A stretch of DNA of 64,000 nt from Erythrobacter donghaensis (GTDB lineage Bacteria > Pseudomonadota > Alphaproteobacteria > Sphingomonadales > Sphingomonadaceae): NCBI RefSeq assembly GCF_001557325.1, contig NZ_LSJS01000151.1, positions 28,945 through 92,944 on the forward strand, written 5' to 3'. Of this stretch, positions 51,992 through 60,744 are shown one piece after another. The notes beneath the pieces were generated by a model. That model was not told the DNA's origin, did not search any database, and worked only from the letters and a program-made list of their open reading frames with translations. Position numbers and translations under genes: made by a program. Numbering within the stretch: position 1 is the stretch's first letter; each line of letters starts with the position of its first letter.

Positions 51992-52927
51992 TCATTTCCA
52001 CGGGGGTCCGGCGATATCGAAGCCGCGTGCATCCAATTGGTCAAGCACCCCTTGCGGCTCCGCCAACACCCTTAGCGGCACGACCGCCAGCGTGGTGCCC
52101 TTGGCCGCGCTCGCCTCGGCAATGCGGTCGACCCAGATGGTGCGCAGTTCCGATCCCAGAGTCTCGTCCGCCCAGGGCCAGCACTGGCCGAGCGCGCTTT
52201 CGAGCGGGTTGTTCATCACCGCAGGGATCTTGAACCGCCGCCAGTTGGTGGCGCGCTCCTCGACGATTCCCGGCCCCGCCTCGACCGCATCCATCGCCGC
52301 GACGAGGCAGGGGATATGGGCGGTGGGGGGCGCTTCGAACAGGTTGTCGATCACGTCCTCGCCCCGCAGCGTCGCGGCGCGGGTGATCGTGATATCGGCC
52401 TTCTCGGCCGCGTCCTTCACCACGTCCGAGGCATCGCGCGCGGTGTCCTTGTTGAAGCGCAGCTCCTCGCGCAGCATCCGGAACGAGGTGAGCAGGAACG
52501 ACTGGCGCGAATAATCCTCCTCGTGCGCCGCGGCGAGCGCTTCGAGGCGCTGGAGCTGGGCGGCGTCGAGGTAATCGCTCGCCACGGTCTTGTCGGGCAG
52601 CTTGGTGAGCTTGCCCCCTGAGAACATCAGCCGGAAGATGTCGCCGGGCGAGATCTTGGGCCGCGCGCCGAGGATCACGCGGTCGGCGGCGCGGGTGGCT
52701 TCTTCCAGACGCGCGGGCTCCCACGGGGTGGTTTTCGGAATGGCCCGGATCTCGCCGACGAGGATGACGGTGCCGGTCGGCGTCTCGACAATCCACATCG
52801 GCGCGCCCGAGCGCTGCGCGGTGACGACGATGGCGTTTTCGGATTCGGTGGGAGTGGGGGCGTCCTGGGCGGCGAGGGGGGCGGCGATCAGCGCGGTAAG
52901 GCACAGCAGCATCATCAATTTGTACAT
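51992..52927 (-). CDS. TraB/GumN-like family protein, degenerate
   Basis: A 311-aa exported protein with signal peptide MYKLMMLLCLTALIAAPLAAQ. The body resembles the TraB/GumN family (PMWIVETPTGTVILVGEI, ARLEEATRAADRVILGARP, LEALAAAH..., ALGQCWPWADETL). The family motif GTxH is read here as GEIR, so the conserved His is missing and any metal-protease activity is doubtful. ATG at 52927 is preferred over an upstream in-frame start because it gives the signal peptide. Confidence 0.75.
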   Translation of the reverse strand: MYKLMMLLCLTALIAAPLAAQDAPTPTESENAIVVTAQRSGAPMWIVETPTGTVILVGEIRAIPKTTPWEPARLEEATRAADRVILGARPKISPGDIFRLMFSGGKLTKLPDKTVASDYLDAAQLQRLEALAAAHEEDYSRQSFLLTSFRMLREELRFNKDTARDASDVVKDAAEKADITITRAATLRGEDVIDNLFEAPPTAHIPCLVAAMDAVEAGPGIVEERATNWRRFKIPAVMNNPLESALGQCWPWADETLGSELRTIWVDRIAEASAAKGTTLAVVPLRVLAEPQGVLDQLDARGFDIAGPPWK

Positions 52928-53049
52928 CGCGCGTCCTTTTCCCCTTAGATGCAAGGCGATATACGATCTAGGCACGTGACATGAACGTTGCCCAAACAAT
53001 ATGCGCCGCCGGCACCGGTTGCGCGGAAGAAAGGCGAAGGGAGCATACC

Positions 53050-53565
53050 GTGAGAAACGAGATCAAGGCTATGATGCTCGTTTGGGCCACAGTTTCGGCA
53101 TCGGTCACTCATTCGCAGAACGTCCCCGCAACACAGGTCGGCACAACTGGCAAGATCGAGCCGGGTATGATCATTGGAAGCAACAGTGATCAGACGATCA
53201 ATGGTTGGCAAGGTCGCGGAGGCGGGCTTTACGCGAAACGGACGTTCGAAAGAGACGTCGCCGTGGAGCGGAACACGTGCTGCTACTCAGTGTTCGAGAA
53301 GGATGGCACCTACACTGTTGCGATCAGCGTGGCCGTCGGGAGAAATGCGACCGGCGGCGTTTTAGCGGAGAAGATCGTGGCGACAAGGGAGATACAGACC
53401 CCGGTCGGCTATGAAGAAACCGACTGCTCCCTGTTGTGGATCGATCCAGCCTTGTCATTCTACAACCCCAAGAATGATATGGCGATTTCTTATGTGATCG
53501 TCGACGACGAGGTTCGCGAAATCAGGTATGTCGATCTGGACGACAACTGCTATGAGGGCGACTAA
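53050..53565 (+). CDS. Hypothetical exported protein
   Basis: A 171-aa protein. The GTG at 53050 after AAGGGAG gives a signal-like start (VRNEIKAMMLVWATVSASV); an ATG at 52981 would add 23 residues. The mature part has GGGLYAKRTFERDVAVERNTCCYSVF with a Cys pair, then beta-strand-rich sequence ending in a single late Cys. It is more AT-rich than its neighbours. Its TAA overlaps the nadB stop region. No family recognised. Confidence 0.6.
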   Translation: MRNEIKAMMLVWATVSASVTHSQNVPATQVGTTGKIEPGMIIGSNSDQTINGWQGRGGGLYAKRTFERDVAVERNTCCYSVFEKDGTYTVAISVAVGRNATGGVLAEKIVATREIQTPVGYEETDCSLLWIDPALSFYNPKNDMAISYVIVDDEVREIRYVDLDDNCYEGD

Positions 53566-55187
53566 GGCACCAACACCGTATCCTTCGCCTCGTCCGCCAG
53601 CTCGGGATAATCCAGCGTGTAGTGCAGCCCCCGGCTCTCCTTGCGGTGCAGCGCGGACTTCACGATCAGCTCGGCCGATTGCAGCAGGTTGCGCAGCTCG
53701 ATCAGGTCGGTCGTCACGCGGAAGGCGCCGTAGTAGTCCTCGATCTCGCGCTTCAGCAGTTCGATCCGGCTCGCGGCGCGTTCCAGCCGCTTGGTGGTGC
53801 GCACGATGCCGACGTAGTTCCACATGAAGCGGCGGATTTCGGTCCAGTTCTGCTTGATGACGATCTCTTCGTCGGAATCGGTCACGCGGCTTTCGTCCCA
53901 CGGGAGGATCGCGGGGGGCGCTTCCAGCGTGTCCCAGCGCGCGAGGATATCCTGCGCGGCGGCCTCGCCGAAGACGAAGCATTCGAGCAGCGAGTTGGAC
54001 GCCAGCCGGTTCGCGCCGTGGAGGCCGCTTTCGGTGCACTCGCCCGCCGCCCACAGGCCCGGGATGTCGGTGCGCGCCTGCAAATCCACCACCACCCCGC
54101 CGCAGGTATAGTGCTGTGCGGGCACGACCGGGATCGGCGCGACCGTCATGTCGATCCCGAGGCCCATCAGCTTGTCGTAGATCGTCGGGAAGTGGCCGCG
54201 CACGAAATCGGGGTCCTCGTGGCTGATATCGAGGTGGACGTAATCGAGGCCGAAGCGCTTGATCTCGGCATCGATCGCGCGGGCGACCACGTCGCGCGGG
54301 GCCAGTTCCATGCGCTCAGGGTCGTAAAAGGTCATGAAGCGCTTGCCGGTGCGCGGGTTGATCAGCCGGCCGCCTTCGCCGCGCACCGCCTCGGTGATGA
54401 GGAAATTCTTGGTCTCGAGATGGTAGAGGCAGGTCGGGTGGAACTGCATCATCTCCATGTTGGAGACCCGCGCCCCCGCGCGCCACGCCATCGCGATCCC
54501 GTCCCCGGTCGCGCCGCGCGGGGCGGTGGAGAACTGGTACACACGCCCCGCGCCGCCAGTGGCGAGGATCGTGGCGCGGGCGACATGGCGCTCGACATGG
54601 CCGGTGGCTTCATCCAGCGCATAGACCCCCCACACGCGGCCCGCGGCCGAGAACTGCTCGCGGTGGCGGTCGGTGATGAAGTCGATGCAGGTTCTACCGG
54701 GAAGCAGGGTGATGTTGGGATTGGCCTCGGCCGCCTTGAGCAGCGCCGATTGCACCGCCCAGCCGGTGGCGTCGTCGACATGGACGATACGGCGGTGCGA
54801 ATGGCCGCCCTCGCGGGTGAGGTGGAGTGCTTCGGCCTCGCGGTTGAAGGGCACGCCCAATTCGCACAGCCGGTCGATCGAGGCGGGGGCGCGGCTGATC
54901 ACGAATTCGACCGTGGCAAGATCGTTCAATCCCGCCCCCGCCACCATCGTGTCGCGCACGTGATTGTCGAAGGTATCGCCCGCATCGAGCACCGCCGCGA
55001 TCCCGCCCTGCGCCCAGGCGGTCGACCCGCCGGTGAGCGAGCCCTTGGCCAGCACCAGCACCCGGGCGTGCTCGGCGAGCGCCAGCGCCGCGGTCAGCCC
55101 CGCCGCGCCCGAGCCGATCACGAGCACATCGTGGCCCGGATCATCCGGCGCATCCTGTGGGCAGGACAAGGCTTCATCGATCGCCAT
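53562..55187 (-). CDS. nadB: L-aspartate oxidase
   Basis: NadB oxidises L-aspartate to iminoaspartate with FAD, the first step of de novo NAD synthesis. The 541-aa protein has VLVIGSGAAGLTAALALAEHA (FAD), GGSTAWAQGGIAA, the catalytic segment with EGGHSHRRIVHVDDATG, ATGGAGRVYQFSTAP, MEMMQFHPTCLY, AVRGEGGRLIN, CGGVVVDLQARTDIPGLWAAGECT and NRLASNSLLECFVFG. ATG at 55187 suits the family; a start at 55223 adds 12 residues. nadA and nadC are not in the window. Confidence 0.95.
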   Translation of the reverse strand: MAIDEALSCPQDAPDDPGHDVLVIGSGAAGLTAALALAEHARVLVLAKGSLTGGSTAWAQGGIAAVLDAGDTFDNHVRDTMVAGAGLNDLATVEFVISRAPASIDRLCELGVPFNREAEALHLTREGGHSHRRIVHVDDATGWAVQSALLKAAEANPNITLLPGRTCIDFITDRHREQFSAAGRVWGVYALDEATGHVERHVARATILATGGAGRVYQFSTAPRGATGDGIAMAWRAGARVSNMEMMQFHPTCLYHLETKNFLITEAVRGEGGRLINPRTGKRFMTFYDPERMELAPRDVVARAIDAEIKRFGLDYVHLDISHEDPDFVRGHFPTIYDKLMGLGIDMTVAPIPVVPAQHYTCGGVVVDLQARTDIPGLWAAGECTESGLHGANRLASNSLLECFVFGEAAAQDILARWDTLEAPPAILPWDESRVTDSDEEIVIKQNWTEIRRFMWNYVGIVRTTKRLERAASRIELLKREIEDYYGAFRVTTDLIELRNLLQSAELIVKSALHRKESRGLHYTLDYPELADEAKDTVLVP

Positions 55188-55401
55188 TGCCGGGGCATTG
55201 CCGCGCAATTGGGGCGGCAGCAAGAGACAATTGGCTTGCTTTAGCTTTGGTCAGGAGACGCAGTATTTTCCCCTAGGTTGCACTGCAACACGGTGCTAGA
55301 CCCGCAGGCCCGCGCGAAAACCGACGCAGAAGCGGCGCGCGCCTGCCGGGTCGCAACATCTTGAACGCTAGCCTTAACCTCTCACCGGGGCCCCATAGTC
55401 C

Positions 55402-55593
55402 ATGTCCGTTTTCCAGTCGATCGCGTGCCTGTTGAACCAGCATCAGCCCATGCGCCGCGAGGTCACCTGGAACGGACGCCACTATATCGGGGTGTGCCGC
55501 CATTGCGACGCCCCGATCCAGCGCCTCGGGCGGCGCCGCTGGCGCAAGCGCAAGGATGCAGGCAGAGGAAGCGGCGAGCCGAGCTCGACCTGA
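55402..55593 (+). CDS. Small CxxC hypothetical protein
   Basis: A 63-aa basic protein with one CRHCDAPI motif in the middle (about residue 32), a His-containing N terminus (CLLNQHQPMRREVTW) and an Arg/Lys-rich C terminus (RRRWRKRK). The Cys pairs could bind zinc. I believe similar proteins occur in other Erythrobacter genomes but cannot verify this. No clear ribosome binding site. Confidence 0.55.
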   Translation: MSVFQSIACLLNQHQPMRREVTWNGRHYIGVCRHCDAPIQRLGRRRWRKRKDAGRGSGEPSST

Positions 55594-55633
55594 GCGCGCG
55601 CCCGGCCCCCCGCACCCCGCGCGCCGGGCAGCC

Positions 55634-56584
55634 TCACACGGCGGCGGTCAGCTGGACGAAGACATCCTCGAGATCGGCCTCCCGCGTGGTCACATCGGCA
55701 ATCACCAGCCCCTGCGCCTGAAGGATGCCGAGCACCTGGCCCGCATTGAGGCGGTCCTTGTCATAGATCACCGTGACATCGCGCGCGCCGTCCCATTCGA
55801 CCTTCGCGAAGGCCTCGTGCGCCGGGGCGGCGGCGAGATCCTCGACCGCCGTCACCGCGACCACCTTCTCGCGCGCCATGCCGACCAGCTCGCGGGTCGG
55901 CTTGTCGGCGATCACCTGCCCGTGGTTGATGATCGCGATCCGGTCGCACAGCTCCTCGGCCTCCTCGAGGTAGTGGGTGGTGAGCACCACGGTCACGCCT
56001 TCGCGGTTCAACTCGCTGACCAGCTCCCACAATTGGCGCCTGAGGTCGACATCGACCCCGGCGGTGGGCTCGTCAAGCACGAGGATCGGCGGCGAATGGA
56101 CCATCGCCTTGGCGACCAGCAGCCGCCGCTTCATCCCGCCCGAGAGTGTGCGGGCATAGGCGTTGCGCTTGTCGGAGAGGCGCACTGCTTCAAGCAGCGC
56201 CTCGGAACGCCGCAGCGCAGCGGGAATGCCGTAGAAGCCCGCCTGGTTCTCGAGCACCTCGAAGGGGGTGAAGAAGGGGTCGAAGACGATCTCCTGCGGG
56301 ACGATCCCGATCGAGCGTGACGCGTTGCGGCGGTGCCGGTCGATGTCGAAGCCCCAGATCTCGGCGCTGCCCGAGGTCTTGTTGACGAGGCCCGCAAGGA
56401 TGTTGATCAGCGTCGACTTGCCCGCGCCGTTGGGGCCGAGCAGCCCGAAGATCGAGCCCTGCGGCACGTCGAAGGTGACCCCGCCCAGCGCGAGCTTGCC
56501 CTCGGTCATCGTGCCCTTGGCGCCCTTGGCGGGGGCATAGCGCTTGACGAGGTTGTCGATGCGGATTGCGGGTTCGGTCGGCAT
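55634..56584 (-). CDS. ABC transporter ATP-binding protein
   Basis: A 316-aa ABC ATPase of the NatA/CcmA-like (DRA) type. It has Walker A GPNGAGKST, the Q-loop in IVPQEIVFD, the signature LSGGMKRRLLVAKAM, Walker B ILVLDEPTAGVD, the H-loop THYLEEAEELC, and a C-terminal regulatory extension of about 90 residues. The usual membrane partner gene (ABC-2 permease) is not adjacent here. The exported substrate is unknown. Confidence 0.92.
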   Translation of the reverse strand: MPTEPAIRIDNLVKRYAPAKGAKGTMTEGKLALGGVTFDVPQGSIFGLLGPNGAGKSTLINILAGLVNKTSGSAEIWGFDIDRHRRNASRSIGIVPQEIVFDPFFTPFEVLENQAGFYGIPAALRRSEALLEAVRLSDKRNAYARTLSGGMKRRLLVAKAMVHSPPILVLDEPTAGVDVDLRRQLWELVSELNREGVTVVLTTHYLEEAEELCDRIAIINHGQVIADKPTRELVGMAREKVVAVTAVEDLAAAPAHEAFAKVEWDGARDVTVIYDKDRLNAGQVLGILQAQGLVIADVTTREADLEDVFVQLTAAV

Positions 56585-56656
56585 GGTGCTGGCCTAGGCA
56601 AGCGCACAAGCAAAGGCAATTGCACACGTGCCCGCGCGCCTGTATCGGCAGGGGCC

Positions 56657-56917
56657 ATGAGCATTCCTCCTCCCGAGACCCTGCTGGTCGAGACCCACCG
56701 CGTGTCTTGCGACGGCGCGACCGGCATCCGCGGCGGCGCGGGCTTCCGCCCGGCGGCGCTCGGCCATCCGCGCGTGTTCCTCGAGATCGACGAGCACGGC
56801 TATGTCGATTGCGGCTATTGCGACCGCCGCTTCGTCCTCAAGGGCGGTCCGGCAGACGGCGCGGCGCAGGCGGGGCTGCCCGACATCGCCTCGGGGGCCG
56901 ACGCTGGCCACCGCTGA
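56657..56917 (+). CDS. Zinc-finger domain protein (zf-CHCC, NDUFS6-like)
   Basis: An 86-aa protein of the zf-CHCC family, related to the mitochondrial complex I subunit NDUFS6. It has VSCDGATG, GHPRVFLEIDEHGYVDCGYCDRRFVL with three cysteines and one His as zinc ligands. In Alphaproteobacteria it is a small soluble accessory protein. The next gene's frame overlaps its end. Confidence 0.88.
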   Translation: MSIPPPETLLVETHRVSCDGATGIRGGAGFRPAALGHPRVFLEIDEHGYVDCGYCDRRFVLKGGPADGAAQAGLPDIASGADAGHR

Positions 56918-57488
56918 GCTGCGGGGGGCCGCGGCGGCGGGTCTGGCGGCGGCGCTGATCGCCGCGCCGACGGGCGCAGCGGCCAAGCCCGGCTGCGAGT
57001 TGATCGAGGTGATGTTCGCCAAGGGCGATGCACGGCTTCAGGGTGTGGGCCTGATGGTCAACGCCAAGGGGCTGCTCGACATGACGCTCGACGGCAAGCC
57101 CTCCTTCTTTCGCGATGCGAGCGATTGCGACATCGACAGCCCGCAGGAAGGGTTCGACCTCGGTTGCGAGTGGGACTATCCCGCAGGCGAGGGCGAGGCC
57201 GCCGAACGCGATTTTTCGCGGATGGTCGGGCGGCTGAATGCGTGTCTGCCCACGCCGCTCGAGGCGGTCGCCCAAGTCACCTATACCGAGGCGCAGATCG
57301 AAGAGTTGGGCGCGAAATACGGCCCGTCCTTCGCCGAATACCTGCGCACCAAAAAGCAGCTGGGCAAATTCGAAGCCAGCATTCCGGCGGGCGCGGACGC
57401 CGATGTGTCGCTCGAGATCGAACTGCGGCTGGAACGCGACGATCGCGACGGCAGTCTGGAGATCTCGGTTAGCTTTAACCGATACTAG
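56802..57488 (+). CDS. Hypothetical exported protein, start uncertain
   Basis: The frame is open to 228 codons from ATG 56802, but the first ~35 residues run inside the zinc-finger gene and look unlike a protein start. A signal-like hydrophobic run (LRGAAAAGLAAALIAAPTGAAA) begins at a CTG at 56919, two bases after the zinc-finger stop; no ATG, GTG or TTG is placed to use it alone. The mature part (CELIEVMFAKGDARLQGVGLMV...CDIDSP...CEWDYP...RLNACL) has paired cysteines. Family not recognised. A CTG start is possible. Confidence 0.6.
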   Translation: MSIAAIATAASSSRAVRQTARRRRGCPTSPRGPTLATAELRGAAAAGLAAALIAAPTGAAAKPGCELIEVMFAKGDARLQGVGLMVNAKGLLDMTLDGKPSFFRDASDCDIDSPQEGFDLGCEWDYPAGEGEAAERDFSRMVGRLNACLPTPLEAVAQVTYTEAQIEELGAKYGPSFAEYLRTKKQLGKFEASIPAGADADVSLEIELRLERDDRDGSLEISVSFNRY

Positions 57489-57546
57489 GAATGGCCCGCT
57501 CAGCCCCGGTTAAGGCTGGGTATGGAACGGTTGGCCCCCAGAATTG

Positions 57547-57552
57547 AAGGAG
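57547..57552 (+). promoter_or_regulatory. Ribosome binding site before ATG 57561
   Basis: AAGGAG, 8 bases before ATG 57561. It decides the start of the following gene against an in-frame start at 57522. Confidence 0.7.
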
Positions 57553-57560
57553 ATGTCCGC

Positions 57561-58025
57561 ATGCATCGTATCTCCCGCCATCCCCGTGTGCTGATCGGCT
57601 GCCTTGCCGCGGCCCTCGCCGCCGCCGCGTTCCCGGCTGCCGCGCAGGGCGATGTCGAGGCCGAGGCTGCCGCCGCGCCGCCGAGCAAGGGCGAGCAGCG
57701 CCTCGCCAAGCTGCTCGCGGGCCGGGTCGCGGGCGAGCCGGTGCGCTGCATCCGCGCCTTCCGCAACGTGCCGATGCAGACGATCGAGGGCACGGCCTAT
57801 GTCTACGGCTCGGGCAACACGATCTGGGTGCAGCGCACCCGCGATCCCGGACAGATCGACGAGGACGACGTTCTGGTGATCAATCGGCGCGAAGCCACGC
57901 AGCTGTGCCGCTTGGATTTCACGACGACGATCGACCGCTTTACCGGCTTCTTCACCGGCGCGGTGTTCCTGGAGGACTTCGTGCCCTATACCCGCGTCAA
58001 GGCGGCAGGCGCCGGCGAGGGCTGA
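57561..58025 (+). CDS. Hypothetical exported protein
   Basis: A 154-aa protein with signal peptide MHRISRHPRVLIGCLAAALA...AAAQ. The mature part has EPVRCIRAFRNVPMQTIEGTAYVYGSGNTIWVQRTRDPGQIDEDDVLV and a later QLCRLD, i.e. two cysteines likely joined. This pattern recurs in small periplasmic proteins of sphingomonads, with unknown role. Its last 40 bases overlap the convergent gene on the other strand. Confidence 0.72.
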   Translation: MHRISRHPRVLIGCLAAALAAAAFPAAAQGDVEAEAAAAPPSKGEQRLAKLLAGRVAGEPVRCIRAFRNVPMQTIEGTAYVYGSGNTIWVQRTRDPGQIDEDDVLVINRREATQLCRLDFTTTIDRFTGFFTGAVFLEDFVPYTRVKAAGAGEG

Positions 58026-58522
58026 GGCAGGCGCTCGGCGAGCGCCGGGCCGCGCAGCGGATCGGCCCAATTGCAACGCGTCCCGCAGGCGCAGGCGCTG
58101 CGGATCGCCTCGCTGAACCCGCAGGTCGGCTCGCCCATGACACCGAGATGGCGACATTGGCTGCGCGCCTCGCCAAAGCGCTGGTCGAGATGGAGCGCGG
58201 CCGCGTCGGGGCCGGCGAGCACCCGCTGGGCGCGGCGGTAGGCGCTGATCTCGGCATGGAGCTCGCCCAGCGAATCGGCGGCCGCAAGGGCCGTGCGGCG
58301 TTCGGCCCGCGCCGCGTCCAGGCACGGGGCCGCGCCCGATGCGCGCAGCGCGGCGGGCTGCGCCGGGGCCTCTGCCGGCTCGCCGCCCGCGGGCTTGGCA
58401 GCCGGGGCCGTGTCCTCGGCCCCGGCGATGCCGCCCTGCCAGCGCCCGAACCCCCACGCGGTAAGCGCGATGCTGATCATGATTGCGCCAAGCGCAGCCT
58501 GGCCACCTGCAAGGAATTCCAT
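57986..58522 (-). CDS. Hypothetical protein with one membrane helix
   Basis: A 178-aa protein starting MEFLAGGQAALGAIMISIAL, with one N-terminal membrane helix, an Ala/Pro-rich linker, and a C-terminal domain with four to five cysteines (APCLDAAR, SQCRHLG, PTCGFSEAIRSACACGTRC). The regular spacing suggests disulfides in the periplasm. It converges with and overlaps the previous gene by 40 bases. Confidence 0.55.
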   Translation of the reverse strand: MEFLAGGQAALGAIMISIALTAWGFGRWQGGIAGAEDTAPAAKPAGGEPAEAPAQPAALRASGAAPCLDAARAERRTALAAADSLGELHAEISAYRRAQRVLAGPDAAALHLDQRFGEARSQCRHLGVMGEPTCGFSEAIRSACACGTRCNWADPLRGPALAERLPQPSPAPAALTRV

Positions 58523-58758
58523 CACCACCTCCCCGTCCAATTCCTCCGGAGAGCGTCCCACCGCCGCCCGGAGGCAAGTTGCCTCACACGCGCAGCCGAC
58601 CCCCTCCAGAATCGGCTTGTCGCGCTTTTACAAGTTGCCGCACTGCGGCAGCGGCGAGAATGCGGAGCAATACCTAGCCGCCACCGACGGGCGCTGGCAG
58701 CGAACGGCTCGGCGACGGAATCGGCGGACCCATCGGGCGCGGGGTGTGAGAGGCGCGA

Positions 58759-59733
58759 TCAACCGCGAGCCATGGCCTGCATCCGGGCGATGATCTCCTC
58801 GGCCTGGAGCATGATGCGGTCGATCAGCTCCTGGCAGGTGGGGATGTCGTGGATCAGGCCGGCGACCATGCCGCAGCTCCACGCGCCCGCGTCCATCGTG
58901 CCTTCCATCATGATCTTGGGGTAGACCCCGGCGACCTCGGGGAGGATGTCCTGGATGGTGATGGCATCGCCCAGGTCTTTCTCCTTCTGGATCAGGCGCT
59001 CGACCGCGGCATTGTTGAGCACCCGCTCGGTGTTCCGGAGCGGGCGCATCACGAGGCGCGTGTCGAGCTCGCTCGCCGCGAGGATCGCCTGCTTGACGTT
59101 CTCGTGCACCGGCGCTTCCCTGGTCGCGATGAAGCGGGTGCCCATGTTCATGCCCGCCGCGCCCATCGCGAGGGATGCGACGAGGCTGCGCCCGTCGGCC
59201 ATGCCGCCGCTCGAGACAAAGGGGATCTCCAGCTCGTCCGCCGCGCGCGGCAGCAGGATGAAGTTGGGCACGTCGTCCTCGCCCGGGTGGCCGCCGCATT
59301 CGAAGCCGTCGACGCTCACCGCATCGCAGCCGATCTCCTGCGCCTTCAAGGAGTGGCGCACCGAGGTGCACTTGTGGATCACCTTGATCCCGGCATCCTT
59401 GAGCGGCGGCAGCAGCTCTACGGGATTGCGTCCGGCGGTCTCGACCACCTTCACGCCGCCCTCGATCACCGCCTTGACCAGCCCCGGATAGTCGGGCGGG
59501 GTGAGGGTCGGCAGGATCGTCAGGTTCACGCCGAAGGGCTTGTCGGTCATGTCCTTGCAGCGCGCGATCTCGTTCGCGAGCTTCTCGGGCGTACCCTGCG
59601 TCAGGCCGGTGATGATCCCGAGGCCCCCGGCGTTCGAGACCGCCGCGGCCATCTCGGCAAAGCCGACATAGTGCATGCCCCCCTGGATGATCGGATGCTC
59701 GATGCCGAACATTTCGGTGATCGCGGTCTTCAT
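58759..59733 (-). CDS. NAD(P)H-dependent flavin oxidoreductase (nitronate monooxygenase family)
   Basis: A 324-aa FMN-dependent TIM-barrel enzyme. Features: FGIEHPIIQGGMHYVGFAEMAAAVSNAGGLGIITGL, NLTILPTLTPPDY, VDGFECGGHPGEDDV with the catalytic His-containing loop, PFVSSGGMADGRSLVASLAMGAAGMNMGTRFIAT. Members include nitronate monooxygenases and 2-enoyl-type reductases in degradation pathways. ATG at 59733 is chosen as MKTAITEMFGI is the family start. Confidence 0.88.
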   Translation of the reverse strand: MKTAITEMFGIEHPIIQGGMHYVGFAEMAAAVSNAGGLGIITGLTQGTPEKLANEIARCKDMTDKPFGVNLTILPTLTPPDYPGLVKAVIEGGVKVVETAGRNPVELLPPLKDAGIKVIHKCTSVRHSLKAQEIGCDAVSVDGFECGGHPGEDDVPNFILLPRAADELEIPFVSSGGMADGRSLVASLAMGAAGMNMGTRFIATREAPVHENVKQAILAASELDTRLVMRPLRNTERVLNNAAVERLIQKEKDLGDAITIQDILPEVAGVYPKIMMEGTMDAGAWSCGMVAGLIHDIPTCQELIDRIMLQAEEIIARMQAMARG

Positions 59734-59924
59734 GGCGTGTCTCTCCCGTCTAGGGCCCTTGGGGGGGCCGAGTTGCGGGGGAGACAAGCCGAGTTGGCGG
59801 TCGCTTTCAAGCCCGCTTTTGCGAGGCGCCAGTATGCATGGGCGCGCCCCCCGCGCGCCGTAGCGTCAGGCCGCCGGGAATTTTCGGGAGGAACCGGGCG
59901 GCGGAGAGGCGGTGGGATCTGTGC

Positions 59925-59948
59925 GCCTTGCCGGCCGCCCGGCAAGGC
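59925..59948 (-). terminator. Possible terminator of the YceI gene
   Basis: GCCTTGCCGG (59925-59934) and CCGGCAAGGC (59939-59948) form a perfect 10-bp stem in the 288-base gap after the minus-strand YceI gene. No T-run follows, so the call is weak. The rest of this gap shows no gene. Confidence 0.4.
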
Positions 59949-60021
59949 CCCTGATGCCGCAAGCCCCGTGCGCACGCCTTGATCCAGCGCAAAGCCTTCG
60001 AAACGGAGCGAAAACCCCGCC

Positions 60022-60666
60022 TCAGCCGCGGCTGAAGGCGAGCGTGAAGGTGACCGGCACCGCGGGCGTGATCGAGGGCAGCTGGGCGAGCGCGCGCAGT
60101 TCCCCCAATTCGTCGGTCAGGCCGAACATGTCGGTCGAGACGATCACCGGCGCGGCGCTCACCACGAGCACGCGGTCTGCCGCGGTGCGGGTGACCAGCA
60201 CTTCGGTCTCGACCTCGGCGCTCGCGCCCTTGATCGTCACTTCGGCGGTGAGCGGTCGCAGCACCGACTGGCCGACCGCGAGGCCCGCAAAGCGCGCCGG
60301 ATCGAGCCGGGCCGTGACTGTCGCGGCGGGATTCTCGGCGACCGCGAAGAACACCTCGCGCATCCGCTCGTCGCGGACCTCGACCCCGGTGCTGACCGAG
60401 GCGAGTTCGATGCTGAGGCTCGCCGTGCCATCGGCGGCGACGCTGCCCGAGAGCGTATCGAAGCGGTTGTTCTCGGCCACCTCGCCCGCCTTGATCGAAA
60501 CATAGGCGAGGCGCGAGGCGGCCGGGTCGAGGCTCCACGCCCCCTCGGTCACCGGGGCGGGTGAGGCGGTGGCTTCAGCCAGCGGCGCATCGGCCTCGGG
60601 CCCTGCACAGGCGGCAAGGGCGAGGGCGAGGGAGGCGCTCAGGGAGAGGGGAAGATGCGGCCGCAT
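60022..60666 (-). CDS. YceI family lipoprotein
   Basis: A 214-aa exported protein with lipobox LAACAG after a hydrophobic signal. The YceI lipocalin-like core is visible: WSLDPAASRLAYVSIKAGEVAENNRFDTLSGSV, SLSIELASVSTGVEVRDERMREVFF, and VTIKGASAEVETEVLVTRT. YceI proteins bind isoprenoid or lipid ligands in the periplasm. Transcribed away from the flavin oxidoreductase. Confidence 0.85.
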   Translation of the reverse strand: MRPHLPLSLSASLALALAACAGPEADAPLAEATASPAPVTEGAWSLDPAASRLAYVSIKAGEVAENNRFDTLSGSVAADGTASLSIELASVSTGVEVRDERMREVFFAVAENPAATVTARLDPARFAGLAVGQSVLRPLTAEVTIKGASAEVETEVLVTRTAADRVLVVSAAPVIVSTDMFGLTDELGELRALAQLPSITPAVPVTFTLAFSRG

Positions 60667-60744
60667 GGGTGGAGCGATATGCGATTTGATGGCAGGGCGG
60701 AAGGGGCCGAAATGCGCAAGGCTGGGGACGCTTGCCGCTTCAGG

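Noticed and set aside
45806..55280. Shared 11-mer TTCCCCTAGGT near 45805 and 55268, both close to gene starts
   Set aside because: Hundreds of 11-mer pairs are expected by chance in 64 kb, and no further copy or symmetry supports a regulator site.
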